A DNA stretch of 64,000 bases. Origin: JADHMP01 sp016779985. Its GTDB lineage: Bacteria; Bacteroidota; Bacteroidia; Flavobacteriales; Flavobacteriaceae. The first letter of the stretch is position 1, and each line of letters begins with the position of its first letter. The notes under the pieces are model-generated. The model saw only the letters and a list, made by a program, of their open reading frames with translations, had not been told where the DNA came from and did not search any database. The stretch is from positions 62,001 through 126,000 of the forward strand of contig JADHMP010000002.1 in assembly GCA_016779985.1 (NCBI GenBank), given 5' to 3'. Positions 36,162 through 46,137 of the stretch are shown one piece after another. The translations under genes and the position numbers were made by a program.

Positions 36162-37826
36162 ATGTGTGGAATTGTATGTGCCTTTGATTTGAAGCAAGAA
36201 GCTTCTAAACTACGTCCTCAAGTTTTAGAAATGTCTAAACAAGTCAGACATAGGGGACCTGACTGGAGTGGAATTTTTAGTTGTGATAAAGCTGTTATTG
36301 CACATGAACGGTTAGCCATTGTTGATCCAACTTCTGGAAAACAACCTCTTTATAACGAAGACAAAACTATCATTTTAGCTGCCAATGGTGAAATTTATAA
36401 TCATAAAGAATTAAAAGGTACTGAAGTACCCGATTATCCGTTTCAAACAGAATCTGATTGCGAAGTTCTTCTTGCACTTTATCAAAAAGAAGGTAAAAAC
36501 TTTGTTTCTAAACTAAATGGCATTTTTGCCTTTGCTATTTATGACGTGGCTAAAGATGAATATTTTGTGGCACGCGATCATATGGGAATAATCCCACTAT
36601 ATATGGGATGGGATAGCTCAGGAACCTTCTACGTTGCGTCTGAATTAAAGGCTTTAGAAGGTGTTTGCACCAAGATTGAATTGTTTCCACCAGGTCATTA
36701 TTGGCATAGTAAAGAGGAACAACCCGCTCAATGGTATGACCCCGACTGGAAGGCCTACAAAAAGGTTGAAAATAATGCTACTTCAATTCAAGAATTGCAC
36801 GATGCCCTTTCAAACGCAGTTCACCGTCAATTAATGAGTGATGTGCCTTATGGTGTATTATTGTCTGGCGGATTAGATTCTTCAATTACATCAGCCTTGG
36901 CTAAAAAATTCGCTTCGATGCGAATAGAATCAGAAGACAAACAACCCGCTTGGTGGCCTCAGCTCCATTCATTTTCAGTTGGACTGGAGGGTTCTCCTGA
37001 CCTAGAAGCAGCCCAAAAGGTGGCTGATCATATAGGAACCATTCACCATGAGATAAAATTTACTATTCAAGAAGGACTCGATGCCATCAGAGAAGTTATA
37101 TATCATCTAGAAACCTATGATGTTACAACAGTTAGAGCCTCTACACCAATGTATTTGATGGCTCGAGCCATTAAGGCTTTGGGAATTAAAATGGTCTTAT
37201 CTGGTGAAGGTGCAGATGAACTTTTTGGAGGTTACCTTTATTTTCATAAAGCGCCAAACGCCAAAGAATTTCATGAAGAAACAGTACGAAAACTAGAAAA
37301 GCTCCATCAATATGATTGTTTAAGAGCCAATAAATCACTTGCCGCATGGGGCATTGAAGGGCGAGTTCCCTTTTTAGATAAAGAATTTATAGAGGTAGCT
37401 ATGCGCATCAATCCACAAGACAAAATGATTACGAACGAGCGGATGGAAAAATGGGTAGTTCGAAAGGCATTTGAAGATTATTTACCAAAAAGTGTAGCTT
37501 GGCGACAAAAAGAACAATTTTCTGATGGTGTTGGATACAGTTGGATTGATACGCTCAAAGAGCTTGTAGATGAAAAAGTATCTGACGAACAAATGGAAAA
37601 CGCGCACTATCGTTTTCCAACACAAACACCTCAAAACAAAGAAGAATTTTATTATAGATCGATCTTTGAAGAACATTTTCCAAGTGAAGCAGCAGCGCTA
37701 AGTGTGCCATCAGTACCCTCAGTAGCTTGCAGTACCCCAGTAGCTCTGGCTTGGGACGAGGCATTCAGAAATCAAAATGATCCTAGTGGAAGAGCTGTTG
37801 CCAAAGTACACCAGCAGTCCTATTAA
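36162..37826 (+). CDS. asnB: Asparagine synthetase B, glutamine-hydrolysing
   Basis: Makes asparagine from aspartate, ATP and glutamine. The N-terminal nucleophile must be Cys2 after Met removal, so the start is the ATG at 36162 (MCGIVCAFD), not the open frame 19 codons earlier. The Ntn domain shows RHRGPDWSG and ANGEIYNH; the synthetase domain has the PP-loop LLSGGLDSSITSALA and LSGEGADELFGGY. The product has 554 residues and ends with a Ser/Pro/Val-rich tail seen in Bacteroidota homologs. Followed by a strong terminator. Confidence 0.97.
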   Translation: MCGIVCAFDLKQEASKLRPQVLEMSKQVRHRGPDWSGIFSCDKAVIAHERLAIVDPTSGKQPLYNEDKTIILAANGEIYNHKELKGTEVPDYPFQTESDCEVLLALYQKEGKNFVSKLNGIFAFAIYDVAKDEYFVARDHMGIIPLYMGWDSSGTFYVASELKALEGVCTKIELFPPGHYWHSKEEQPAQWYDPDWKAYKKVENNATSIQELHDALSNAVHRQLMSDVPYGVLLSGGLDSSITSALAKKFASMRIESEDKQPAWWPQLHSFSVGLEGSPDLEAAQKVADHIGTIHHEIKFTIQEGLDAIREVIYHLETYDVTTVRASTPMYLMARAIKALGIKMVLSGEGADELFGGYLYFHKAPNAKEFHEETVRKLEKLHQYDCLRANKSLAAWGIEGRVPFLDKEFIEVAMRINPQDKMITNERMEKWVVRKAFEDYLPKSVAWRQKEQFSDGVGYSWIDTLKELVDEKVSDEQMENAHYRFPTQTPQNKEEFYYRSIFEEHFPSEAAALSVPSVPSVACSTPVALAWDEAFRNQNDPSGRAVAKVHQQSY

Positions 37827-37848
37827 ACCCCCACAAAAAACAGTATTT

Positions 37849-37875
37849 AAAAGGGGCCTGTTTAAGGCCCTTTTT
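37849..37875 (+). terminator. Rho-independent terminator after asnB
   Basis: Stem AAAAGGGGCC with GGCCCTTTTT (one G-T pair), loop TGTTTAA, then a T run ending in G. It lies 23 bases beyond the asnB stop codon. Confidence 0.9.
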
Positions 37876-37946
37876 GTTATAATAAAGTGTTAATAACTTG
37901 ATGCTTATCAAGATGTTGTAACACCCAAAAACACTGGGGTTATGCT

Positions 37947-37954
37947 TATATTTG
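37947..37954 (+). promoter_or_regulatory. Candidate -7 element for gyrB
   Basis: TATATTTG ends 37 bases before the gyrB start codon, in the short region after the asnB terminator. No TTG at the right distance. Confidence 0.5.
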
Positions 37955-37991
37955 AAGTACGCAAAATCAGTGCTAAAAAACAAACTAAAAT

Positions 37992-39932
37992 ATGAGCGAA
38001 AATAACCCTGAAAAACAATATTCTGCCGACAGCATTCAGGCACTTGAAGGTATGGAACATGTCCGTATGCGTCCTTCAATGTACATTGGCGATATTGGAA
38101 CACGTGGTTTACACCATCTAGTCTATGAAGTCGTTGACAATTCCATTGATGAAGCGCTTGCTGGTCATTGTGACACGATTGCTGTTACTATCAATGAAGA
38201 CAATTCAATCACCACCTCAGATAACGGACGTGGTATTCCCGTTGGAATGCACAAAAAAGAGGGTATTTCAGCATTAGAGGTTGTGATGACCAAAATCGGA
38301 GCAGGAGGAAAATTTGACAAAGATTCATATAAAGTATCTGGTGGTTTGCACGGTGTCGGTGTATCTTGTGTAAACGCTCTTTCTGAGTCCCTCAAAGCAA
38401 CGGTCTATAGAGATGGAAAGGTTTGGGAACAAGATTACGAAAGAGGAAAACCGCTAGCTCCTGTCGCAGCTATAGGGACTGATTCGAGAACAGGAACAGT
38501 TGTCACTTTCAAACCCGATCCACAAATCTTTAAGCAAACATTAGAATACAGTTATGAGACTCTAGCGCTAAGAATGCGAGAATTATCCTATCTAAATAAG
38601 GGGATAACTATAGTTATTAAAGATGAAAGAAATAAGGATGAAAATGGGGAATCTAAATCTGAAAGTTTTCAATCAAAAGAGGGATTGGTCGAATTTATTC
38701 GATTTCTTGATGAAACAAGAGAATCTATAATTGGTGACGTGATCGCTATGGAGGGAGAAAAGTCAGGTATTCCAGTGGAAGTAGCGATGATTTATAACAC
38801 TTCATTTTCAGAAAATTTACATTCCTATGTAAACAATATAAACACCCACGAAGGGGGAACACATTTATCTGGTTTTAGAAGGGGGTTAACCACAACTTTA
38901 AAGAAATATGCCGATCAATCAGGCCTGTTAGATAAACTAAAGTTTGACATTTCTGGAGATGATTTTAGAGAGGGATTAACAGCCATAATTTCAGTAAAAG
39001 TGGCTGAACCACAGTTTGAAGGGCAGACTAAAACAAAATTAGGAAACAGAGAAGTTACTTCTGCTGTCTCACAAGCTGTTTCTGATATGTTAGAAAGTTA
39101 TCTTGAAGAACACCCCAATGATGCAAAGACCATTGTTCAAAAGGTAATATTAGCAGCACAAGCAAGACATGCGGCAAGAAAAGCACGTGAAATGGTGCAA
39201 AGAAAGACAGTGATGAGTGGGGGAGGACTGCCAGGAAAGCTTTCTGATTGCTCCGAACAGGATCCTGTTCAATGTGAAGTTTTTCTTGTTGAGGGAGACT
39301 CTGCCGGGGGAACCGCTAAACAAGGAAGGGATAGAAAATTTCAAGCCATCTTGCCGCTGCGAGGAAAGATCCTTAATGTTGAAAAAGCTATGCAGCATAA
39401 AGTGTTTGAAAATGAAGAGATAAGGAATATTTACACTGCATTGGGCGTCACTATTGGAACAGAAGAAGATAGCAAAGCCCTTAATTTGGAAAAATTGCGT
39501 TATCATAAAATTGTCATTATGTGTGATGCAGATGTTGATGGTAGCCATATTTCTACGTTGATACTAACCTTTTTATTTCGTTATATGCGAGAACTAATTG
39601 AAGCAGGTTATGTATATATAGCGACACCCCCTCTGTATTTAGTTAAAAAAGGTGCTAAAAAAGAATATGCTTGGAACGATGATCAAAGAGATAGAATATT
39701 AAACGAACTAGGTTCAGGATCTAATGTGCAACGTTACAAAGGGCTGGGAGAAATGAATGCAGAACAATTGTGGGACACAACAATGAACCCCGAGCAGAGA
39801 ACTCTAAGGCAAGTAACCATAGATAGTGGAAGCGAGGCAGATCGAATCTTTTCTATGCTCATGGGAGACGAGGTCCCACCCAGAAGAGAGTTTATCGAAA
39901 GAAATGCTGTTTATGCTAACATAGATGCCTAA
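37992..39932 (+). CDS. gyrB: DNA gyrase subunit B
   Basis: ATPase subunit of gyrase, 646 residues (short type without the E. coli-specific insert). GHKL ATPase: RMRPSMYIGDIGTRGLHHLV, VVDNSIDEALAGHC, DNGRGIPVGMH and GGLHGVGVSCVNALS. TOPRIM: EVFLVEGDSAGGTAKQGRD and MCDADVDGSHISTLIL. C-terminal QRYKGLGEMNAEQLWDTTMN confirms gyrase/topo IV B. The QRYKGLGEM form and context favour GyrB over ParE. Confidence 0.97.
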   Translation: MSENNPEKQYSADSIQALEGMEHVRMRPSMYIGDIGTRGLHHLVYEVVDNSIDEALAGHCDTIAVTINEDNSITTSDNGRGIPVGMHKKEGISALEVVMTKIGAGGKFDKDSYKVSGGLHGVGVSCVNALSESLKATVYRDGKVWEQDYERGKPLAPVAAIGTDSRTGTVVTFKPDPQIFKQTLEYSYETLALRMRELSYLNKGITIVIKDERNKDENGESKSESFQSKEGLVEFIRFLDETRESIIGDVIAMEGEKSGIPVEVAMIYNTSFSENLHSYVNNINTHEGGTHLSGFRRGLTTTLKKYADQSGLLDKLKFDISGDDFREGLTAIISVKVAEPQFEGQTKTKLGNREVTSAVSQAVSDMLESYLEEHPNDAKTIVQKVILAAQARHAARKAREMVQRKTVMSGGGLPGKLSDCSEQDPVQCEVFLVEGDSAGGTAKQGRDRKFQAILPLRGKILNVEKAMQHKVFENEEIRNIYTALGVTIGTEEDSKALNLEKLRYHKIVIMCDADVDGSHISTLILTFLFRYMRELIEAGYVYIATPPLYLVKKGAKKEYAWNDDQRDRILNELGSGSNVQRYKGLGEMNAEQLWDTTMNPEQRTLRQVTIDSGSEADRIFSMLMGDEVPPRREFIERNAVYANIDA

Positions 39933-40020
39933 AACATCTTTTTTGATAGTTTCAAAAATGAATTTCTTTGTAATTTGCTGTGATTTTAGAAACCGCTACA
40001 TTTATTTAAATTATTAAAAC

Positions 40021-40953
40021 ATGAAAGTAACAGTTGTAGGTGCTGGTAATGTAGGTGCCTCTTGCGCAGAATATATTGCATTAAAAAGAATTGCTAGTAA
40101 GGTAATCTTGCTTGATATTAAGAAAGGCTTTGCCGAAGGAAAAGCACTTGATCTCTATCAAACAGCCACCACACTTGGATTTAATACTACCATAGAAGGA
40201 GTCACCAACGACTATAAAGCTACTGCAGATAGTGATGTGGTTGTGATTACTTCTGGAATTCCTAGAAAACCTGGTATGACAAGAGAAGAACTTATAGGTA
40301 TAAATGCAGGTATTGTGAAAAGTGTTTCTGAAAGTATTTTGGAACATTCTCCAAATGCAATCATAGTGGTAGTATCGAACCCTATGGACACAATGACTTA
40401 TCTAGCTTTAAAAGCAACTGGACTTCCAAAAAATAGAATTATTGGAATGGGAGGAGCTTTAGACAGTTCTCGATTTAAAACCTATCTTTCCAAAGCATTA
40501 AAAAAACCTGCAAATGATATTCATGGTATGGTGATTGGTGGGCATGGAGATACCACTATGATACCTCTCACTCGTCTAGCCAGTTATAACGGAGTTCCTG
40601 TTTCCTCTTTTTTATCACAAATTGAATTAGACCAAGTAGCGGCAGACACAATGGTGGGTGGAGCAACCCTAACCAAATTACTTGGAACTTCAGCATGGTA
40701 TGCACCCGGAGCTTCTGTTGCCTATTTGGTAGATAGTATTGTTAACGATCAAAAAAGAATGATTCCTTGCTCTGTATTTCTTGAAGGAGAATATGGTCAG
40801 AGGGATATCTGTATTGGTGTGCCATGTATTATTGGTGGAAAAGGATTAGAATCAATTGTTTCACTTGATTTAAATACTGCAGAACAAGAAAAATTTAACC
40901 AGAGTGCTGATGCGGTACGCAATATGAATGATGCATTGAATTCAGTTCTCTAA
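40021..40953 (+). CDS. mdh: Malate dehydrogenase
   Basis: NAD-dependent oxidation of malate to oxaloacetate in the TCA cycle. 310 residues of the LDH-like type. NAD site: VTVVGAGNVGASCAEYIA; adenine-ribose Asp in LLDIKKG; substrate Arg in GIPRKPGMTREEL; catalytic His in IGGHGDTTMIPL; Asn in VVSNPMDTM. The DTMTY and the KALKKP loop fit malate rather than lactate dehydrogenases. Monocistronic by spacing. Confidence 0.96.
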   Translation: MKVTVVGAGNVGASCAEYIALKRIASKVILLDIKKGFAEGKALDLYQTATTLGFNTTIEGVTNDYKATADSDVVVITSGIPRKPGMTREELIGINAGIVKSVSESILEHSPNAIIVVVSNPMDTMTYLALKATGLPKNRIIGMGGALDSSRFKTYLSKALKKPANDIHGMVIGGHGDTTMIPLTRLASYNGVPVSSFLSQIELDQVAADTMVGGATLTKLLGTSAWYAPGASVAYLVDSIVNDQKRMIPCSVFLEGEYGQRDICIGVPCIIGGKGLESIVSLDLNTAEQEKFNQSADAVRNMNDALNSVL

Positions 40954-40980
40954 AGCAAACTCATGAAATCACAATGAGAG

Positions 40981-41011
40981 TTGTTAAATCATAGGTTAAA
41001 TCCTATATTTG
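40981..41011 (+). promoter_or_regulatory. Bacteroidota-type promoter for secDF
   Basis: TTG at 40981-40983, 20 bases, then TATATTTG at 41004-41011: a good match to the Bacteroidota primary sigma consensus. It lies 31 bases before the chosen secDF start codon, so the TTG at 41009 (inside the -7 element) cannot be the start. Confidence 0.8.
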
Positions 41012-41041
41012 CACGCCTTTATTGTATTTAAAACAGAAACT

Positions 41042-43999
41042 ATGCAAAACAACGCTTTAGTTAGGATCTTTGGAATTCTATTTGCAATTGTAAGTATTTA
41101 TCAACTTTCATTCACTTTTATAACTAGCCAACAAGAACAAAATGCAGCTGACTTTGCCGCAAGAACAGTTTCAGACAATACCGAAGATTATTTAGAGAAA
41201 AGAGAACGCACTGCTATTAACTATCTAGATTCAATAGGTAATAATTCATTGTATGCTTATACATCCTATAACGATGCCAAAGGAAAAGAATTAAACAAAG
41301 GGTTAGATCTAAAAGGTGGAATTAATGTTATTCTTCAAATATCTATAAAGGACATCCTAAAGGGACTTGCTGAAAATTCTAAAAATCCATTATTCAATCA
41401 AGCTTTAGATGATGCCGATAAGCTTCAAAAGGCTAGTGATGTTCCCTATATCGAATCTTTTTTTACAGCCTTCGATGCAATAAAAGGAACGACAACTTTA
41501 GCTACTCCTGATATTTTTGCCAACCGAACACTTAGTGACGAAATAACTTTTGACATGTCTGATGCACAAACACAAGTTGTTCTTCGGCGTAAAATTGATG
41601 AATCAATCGTATCTGCTTTTGAGGTATTAAGGAAACGAATAGATAAATTTGGCGTTACTCAACCCAATATCCAACGCTTAGGAAATTCAGGTAGAATTTT
41701 GGTTGAACTCCAAGGTGCTAAAGATGTAGAACGCATTCAAAATCTTCTTCAAAGCACTGCTCAGCTAGAATTTTGGGAAACTTTTAAAAGTGATGAAATT
41801 GCAGGTTATTTGGTTCAAGCCAATGAAGTTGCTAAAAAATATTTAGAAGAAAAAGCAAAAATCACAGAAGAAAAACAGGAGTCTGAAAGCTCCGAAATAG
41901 ATGATCTTCTTGCTGACATAGCAACCGAAGACTCTACAACTGTTGCCACTCAAAATCCTGTACTAGATCTAATAAGAGGGTATGGCTTTCAAGGGGGGCC
42001 AGTTATAGCACAATTTGCTGTAAAAGATCAAGAAGAAGTAATGTCATATCTCAACGATCCAGAGGCTAGAAAAGAATTGCCTTCTCAATTTCGTTATGCC
42101 CGTTTTGTATGGGGAAAACCTGCACCTAACAGTGAACTTTCAGATTTGTATGCACTCCAGTCTAACAGAAATGACCTTGCTCCACTGAGTGGGGGAGTAG
42201 TCGTTGATGCTTTACAATCATACAATCAAATCGGGCTACCCGCTGTTTCTATGCAAATGAATGCCTCGGGCGCACGCACATGGGAAAATATGACAGGAAA
42301 AGCCTTTAGGGAAGGTGGTTTCATTGCCATAGTGCTTGATGATGTTGTTTATTCAGCCCCAGGAGTAACAAGTGGTGCCATAACTGGCGGACGTTCAGAA
42401 ATCACAGGAGATTTTACTTTAAATGAAGCTATTGATTTAGCAAATGTCTTACGTGCTGGTAAACTACCAGCCTCTGCAGAAATCATTCAATCTGAAATAG
42501 TTGGACCTTCTTTAGGAAAAGAGGCTATTCAAGCTGGAATTTATTCATTTGCCATAGCGCTACTAATTGTGTTGGTTTGGATGGTACTATATTATGGTTT
42601 TTCTGGCGTTTTCGCTGATGTAGCCTTGCTATTAAATATTTTGTTCATTTTTGGTATTTTAGCTGGTTTGGGAGCTGTTTTGACTCTACCCGGAATTGCA
42701 GGTATTGTGCTTACCATTGGAATGTCTGTTGATGCGAATGTGCTTATTTTTGAACGTATCAGGGAAGAACTTAAAAAAGGAAAAGGTCTAAAAAAATCTA
42801 TTGCAGATGGTTTTAGTAATGCGTTGTCTTCTATATTAGATGCCAACATCACAACAGGTTTAACAGCAATAATACTTTTTATTTTTGGCACCGGCCCAAT
42901 CAAGGGCTTTGCAACAACATTGCTCATAGGTATAGCCACTTCTCTATTTTCTGCAATATTCATTACCAGATTGTTAGTTGATGCACGAAGTAAAAAATCA
43001 AATACACTCACTTTTTCAACAACCCTAACCCAAAATCTTTTCTCCAAACTCAACCTCACTTTCTTGGGAAAAAGAAAAATTGCGTATATAGTTTCAGGTT
43101 CTTTATTGTTGGTAAGTTTAGGATCCTTGACATTTCAAGGCCTAAATCAAGGAGTTGATTTTGTTGGTGGAAGATCTTATGTAGTGCGTTTTGAAAATCC
43201 TGTAAATGCAAATGAAATTGGAAGTGTGCTAAACAATACCTTTGGTAGTGCTGAAGTGAAAACCTTTGGTCAACAAAACCAATTGAAAATTACCACAAAA
43301 TACAAAGTAGACGTTGAAGGAATTGCAGTTGATAATGAAATTCAAAATAAATTATATTCCAGTCTCACATCTTATCTTCCCGATGGTTTTTCATTTGAGG
43401 AATTTATCAATGGCAGTTCAGAAAAAACAGTGGGTATTATGTCCTCTATCAAAGTAGGACCAACAATTGCAGATGATATTAAGAAAAACTCTTTTCTAGC
43501 CGTTTTGGGCTCTCTTGTTGTTGTATTTCTATACATTCTCTTTAGATTCAGAAAGTGGCAATTTTCTCTTGGGGCAGTTTCAGCAGTTTTCCATGACGTG
43601 CTTATAGTGTTAGGGATTTTTTCTTTAACCTATAAAATCATGCCATTTAATATGGAGATTAATCAGGCGTTTATTGCTGCAATTCTTACTGTTATTGGGT
43701 ATTCTTTAAACGATACAGTAGTGGTTTTTGATCGTATTAGAGAAAATATTGCTGAGCAAACACAATGGAAACTTAATAAAGTGGTTGATACCGCACTCAA
43801 TAGCACCTTGAGTAGAACGCTAAACACTTCTCTAACTACACTTTTGGTTTTATTGGCGATATTTATTTTCGGTGGTGATTCTATTCGAGGATTTATTTTC
43901 GCCCTTATTGTAGGGGTCATCGTTGGAACGTATTCTTCGGTTTTTATTGCAACCCCCGTTATGTTTGACACGCAAAAAAAGCAAGTTGTTGAAAAATAA
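41042..43999 (+). CDS. secDF: Protein-export subunits SecD and SecF fused
   Basis: About 985 residues from the ATG at 41042. Protein-export motor component of the Sec translocon that uses proton motive force to pull proteins out. SecD half: GLDLKGGINVILQI (P1 region), large periplasmic domain, and SADVNVLIFERIREELKKG-type segment. SecF half: GVDFVGGRSYVVRFE, later VIGYSLNDTVVVFDRIREN. About 12 transmembrane helices in two groups of six; the D/F fusion is normal for Bacteroidota. Confidence 0.97.
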   Translation: MQNNALVRIFGILFAIVSIYQLSFTFITSQQEQNAADFAARTVSDNTEDYLEKRERTAINYLDSIGNNSLYAYTSYNDAKGKELNKGLDLKGGINVILQISIKDILKGLAENSKNPLFNQALDDADKLQKASDVPYIESFFTAFDAIKGTTTLATPDIFANRTLSDEITFDMSDAQTQVVLRRKIDESIVSAFEVLRKRIDKFGVTQPNIQRLGNSGRILVELQGAKDVERIQNLLQSTAQLEFWETFKSDEIAGYLVQANEVAKKYLEEKAKITEEKQESESSEIDDLLADIATEDSTTVATQNPVLDLIRGYGFQGGPVIAQFAVKDQEEVMSYLNDPEARKELPSQFRYARFVWGKPAPNSELSDLYALQSNRNDLAPLSGGVVVDALQSYNQIGLPAVSMQMNASGARTWENMTGKAFREGGFIAIVLDDVVYSAPGVTSGAITGGRSEITGDFTLNEAIDLANVLRAGKLPASAEIIQSEIVGPSLGKEAIQAGIYSFAIALLIVLVWMVLYYGFSGVFADVALLLNILFIFGILAGLGAVLTLPGIAGIVLTIGMSVDANVLIFERIREELKKGKGLKKSIADGFSNALSSILDANITTGLTAIILFIFGTGPIKGFATTLLIGIATSLFSAIFITRLLVDARSKKSNTLTFSTTLTQNLFSKLNLTFLGKRKIAYIVSGSLLLVSLGSLTFQGLNQGVDFVGGRSYVVRFENPVNANEIGSVLNNTFGSAEVKTFGQQNQLKITTKYKVDVEGIAVDNEIQNKLYSSLTSYLPDGFSFEEFINGSSEKTVGIMSSIKVGPTIADDIKKNSFLAVLGSLVVVFLYILFRFRKWQFSLGAVSAVFHDVLIVLGIFSLTYKIMPFNMEINQAFIAAILTVIGYSLNDTVVVFDRIRENIAEQTQWKLNKVVDTALNSTLSRTLNTSLTTLLVLLAIFIFGGDSIRGFIFALIVGVIVGTYSSVFIATPVMFDTQKKQVVEK

Positions 44000-44026
44000 A
44001 AAACTAGGCTTACTCTTTTCTAAAAT

Positions 44027-44563
44027 TTAATCAAAGGGGTTTTTAATTATATTCTTCAGGTGAGCTAAATGATGTTCACCATGCCAAGCATATAGAGCCA
44101 AGACCGTGTCTAGGGGATATGTTTTATTTCTCTCGGGATGGGTATAACTTTTTTTGAACTCATTGTCACTAAGTGATTTAAAAAAAACAACCCATCGTTT
44201 ATGGAGTGCAGCAAGTAGGTTCATGCTTAAAGAAATATTTGTGTCATTTGCATCGGGAGTTTGAGCCCATACCTTTTCTTGATAGTCTTTTATATGTGGT
44301 TGATTTTCCAATAATGCGTGTTTACAGCGTAAAAAACTGTGCATATGGCTATCAGCAAGATGATGAATCACTTGAATAGCGTTCCAGCTTCCAGTGCGAT
44401 ATCTTTTTGTCAACAACGAATCAGGAAAAGTATGCATGAAATCGATTAATTGTTTCGGGAATTTTTCCAGTCTATCTTTAGCGTCATTTCTTTTTTCTTC
44501 TGAAAGATTAGTCTGCCATTCAAATCGACCGATGGGGTATTGTAAAAGATTGTCTTGGGTCAT
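44027..44563 (-). CDS. DinB-family protein
   Basis: 178 residues, four-helix DinB/YfiT metal-binding fold. Candidate metal ligands: the His of VIHHLADSHMH and the two His of WHGEHHLAHL. Proteins of this superfamily include thiol transferases and hydrolases, but this gene has no assignable substrate. It overlaps the upstream DUF192 gene by four bases (ATGA), so the two are cotranscribed. Confidence 0.9.
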   Translation of the reverse strand: MTQDNLLQYPIGRFEWQTNLSEEKRNDAKDRLEKFPKQLIDFMHTFPDSLLTKRYRTGSWNAIQVIHHLADSHMHSFLRCKHALLENQPHIKDYQEKVWAQTPDANDTNISLSMNLLAALHKRWVVFFKSLSDNEFKKSYTHPERNKTYPLDTVLALYAWHGEHHLAHLKNIIKNPFD

Positions 44564-45033
44564 TTTTCAATTAATTTAATTTGAGCTCCTTTTTCTATCT
44601 CTAAGGCGTCAGCTTGCCCTCCCAATAATTCTAAAACATATTTGGCTGGAGTAATAGAATTTATATTTTCTTGACTTTTTGCTGGTGCTTCTTTAACTAT
44701 TTTAAAAACTGTATTGTCCTCATCAATAAATAAAATATCTAATGATATTAACGTGTTTTTCATATAGAAACTTCGAGGTTGTGCACTTGGAAATATGAAA
44801 TACATCCCTTGATTTGGATCCATTTCTTTTCGATACATCATTCCTGTTTGACGTTCATAATCTGTCGTTGCCAATTCTATATCTAAATGAGCAATAATGT
44901 CCTTTTTAGTGTTAAATATTAGAATTTCTGCCTCTTTTGTAAACGTTATTTCTTTTGTTGCAATTTTTTTTGGTGTAGTTTCACAGCTATTCAAAAAAAA
45001 CAAAAGTAGTAGCATTTTAACCCCTTTTGTCAT
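44560..45033 (-). CDS. DUF192-domain lipoprotein
   Basis: 157 residues with a lipoprotein signal (LLFFLNSCETT, Cys about residue 17). DUF192 domain from about residue 45: TDYERQTGMMYRKEM, GMYFIFPSAQPRSFYMKNTL, SLDILFID, and VLELLGGQADAL near the end. Role unknown; family members are periplasmic or membrane-anchored. Overlaps lgt upstream by four bases and dinB downstream by four bases. Confidence 0.92.
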   Translation of the reverse strand: MTKGVKMLLLLFFLNSCETTPKKIATKEITFTKEAEILIFNTKKDIIAHLDIELATTDYERQTGMMYRKEMDPNQGMYFIFPSAQPRSFYMKNTLISLDILFIDEDNTVFKIVKEAPAKSQENINSITPAKYVLELLGGQADALEIEKGAQIKLIEK

Positions 45034-45866
45034 TTCTCACTTGTTTTTAACTGCAGGGCACGAAAAATAAAAAAGAGACCTAATGAAACCGCAGGAATAC
45101 TAAGCCATTGACCGGTTGAAAGCATTGGTAAAACTTCTTCGAATCCCCCCTGACTTGCTTTGACAAATTCTATAAAAAATCGAACGGTAAAAGTGGCTGC
45201 AAAGTAGGTTCCTATTAAGAATCCACTCTTTTGTCCAAAGCCCTTCTTATACAGTCCTCTTAAAATGAAAAAAATAACGATATAACCAAGAGCTTCATAA
45301 AGTTGGGCTGGATGGCGGGGCATCGAATCGCCCCTATTGAGGAATACAACTCCAAAATTTGAGTTGGTATATTTTCCAACAATTTCTGAATTGAAAAAAT
45401 TTCCAATTCGTACAAAGCTTCCCCCAATTGAAACAGGGATAGTCACACGATCTAAAACCCACAACAAAGGTTTATAACGATGTTTCTTTTGGTAAAAATA
45501 TAATCCAATTAGTACTCCTATGGCTGCACCATGACTAGCTAAACCTCTAAATCCAATAAAATTATATCCACTACTTGTTTCTCTTATTGGTAATAATATC
45601 TCAATTAGATGGTCTTGATAATAGTCCCAACTGTAAAAAAAAACGTCCCCTAATCGAGCTCCTAAAAAGACAGAAACGATCATGTAGATAAAAAGGGTCT
45701 CAACATGTTCTACTGGTATTTTTTCTTTTTCATAAATCTTTTTTGTGATATAATAGCCTAGTGCAAAAGCTAAAACAAACATTAAACTATAAATGTGAAT
45801 TCCAAAAGAACCTATTTTGAATAAGGTTTCACTCGGTGCCCAATTTATTTTTAATAGAGGTAGCAT
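45030..45866 (-). CDS. lgt: Prolipoprotein diacylglyceryl transferase
   Basis: Transfers diacylglycerol from phosphatidylglycerol to the lipobox Cys of prolipoproteins. 278 residues with about seven transmembrane helices. The Lgt signature GGSFVRIGNFFNSEIVG is at residues about 147-163; FRGLASHGAAIGVL and RHPAQLYEALGY are further conserved segments. The many lipoproteins in this window are its substrates. It heads the lgt-DUF192-dinB operon. Confidence 0.96.
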   Translation of the reverse strand: MLPLLKINWAPSETLFKIGSFGIHIYSLMFVLAFALGYYITKKIYEKEKIPVEHVETLFIYMIVSVFLGARLGDVFFYSWDYYQDHLIEILLPIRETSSGYNFIGFRGLASHGAAIGVLIGLYFYQKKHRYKPLLWVLDRVTIPVSIGGSFVRIGNFFNSEIVGKYTNSNFGVVFLNRGDSMPRHPAQLYEALGYIVIFFILRGLYKKGFGQKSGFLIGTYFAATFTVRFFIEFVKASQGGFEEVLPMLSTGQWLSIPAVSLGLFFIFRALQLKTSEK

Positions 45867-45909
45867 TGTGAATTGATTTGATAGCTAAAGTAGTTAAATT
45901 TTAAAGATT

Positions 45910-46134
45910 TTAAGGGACAGGATCATATCCCTTTCCTCCCCATGGGTGGCATTTGGCTATACGTTTTATTGTTAACGACAGACCCTTAATTACACCATGT
46001 TTTTTTAATGCTTCTATACCATATTGGGAACAGGTTGGTTGAAATCGGCAACTAGGAGGGAAAAGGGGTGAAATCAAAAGTTGATACCCCCTAAAAATAA
46101 AAATGAAAGGAATGGCTATCCAACGTTTCAACAT
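45910..46134 (-). CDS. yidD: Membrane protein insertion efficiency factor YidD
   Basis: 74 residues. Typical YidD layout: a hydrophobic/amphipathic start (FIFIFRGYQLLISPLFPPSC), RFQPTCSQYGIEALKKHG, and KCHPWGGKGYDPVP at the end with conserved Cys. It assists YidC-dependent membrane insertion. It follows cysS with a three-base gap. Confidence 0.95.
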   Translation of the reverse strand: MLKRWIAIPFIFIFRGYQLLISPLFPPSCRFQPTCSQYGIEALKKHGVIKGLSLTIKRIAKCHPWGGKGYDPVP

Positions 46135-46137
46135 AAT

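Noticed and set aside
41009..41041. TTG start of secDF at 41009
   Set aside because: It lies inside the -7 promoter element, so it would not be transcribed.
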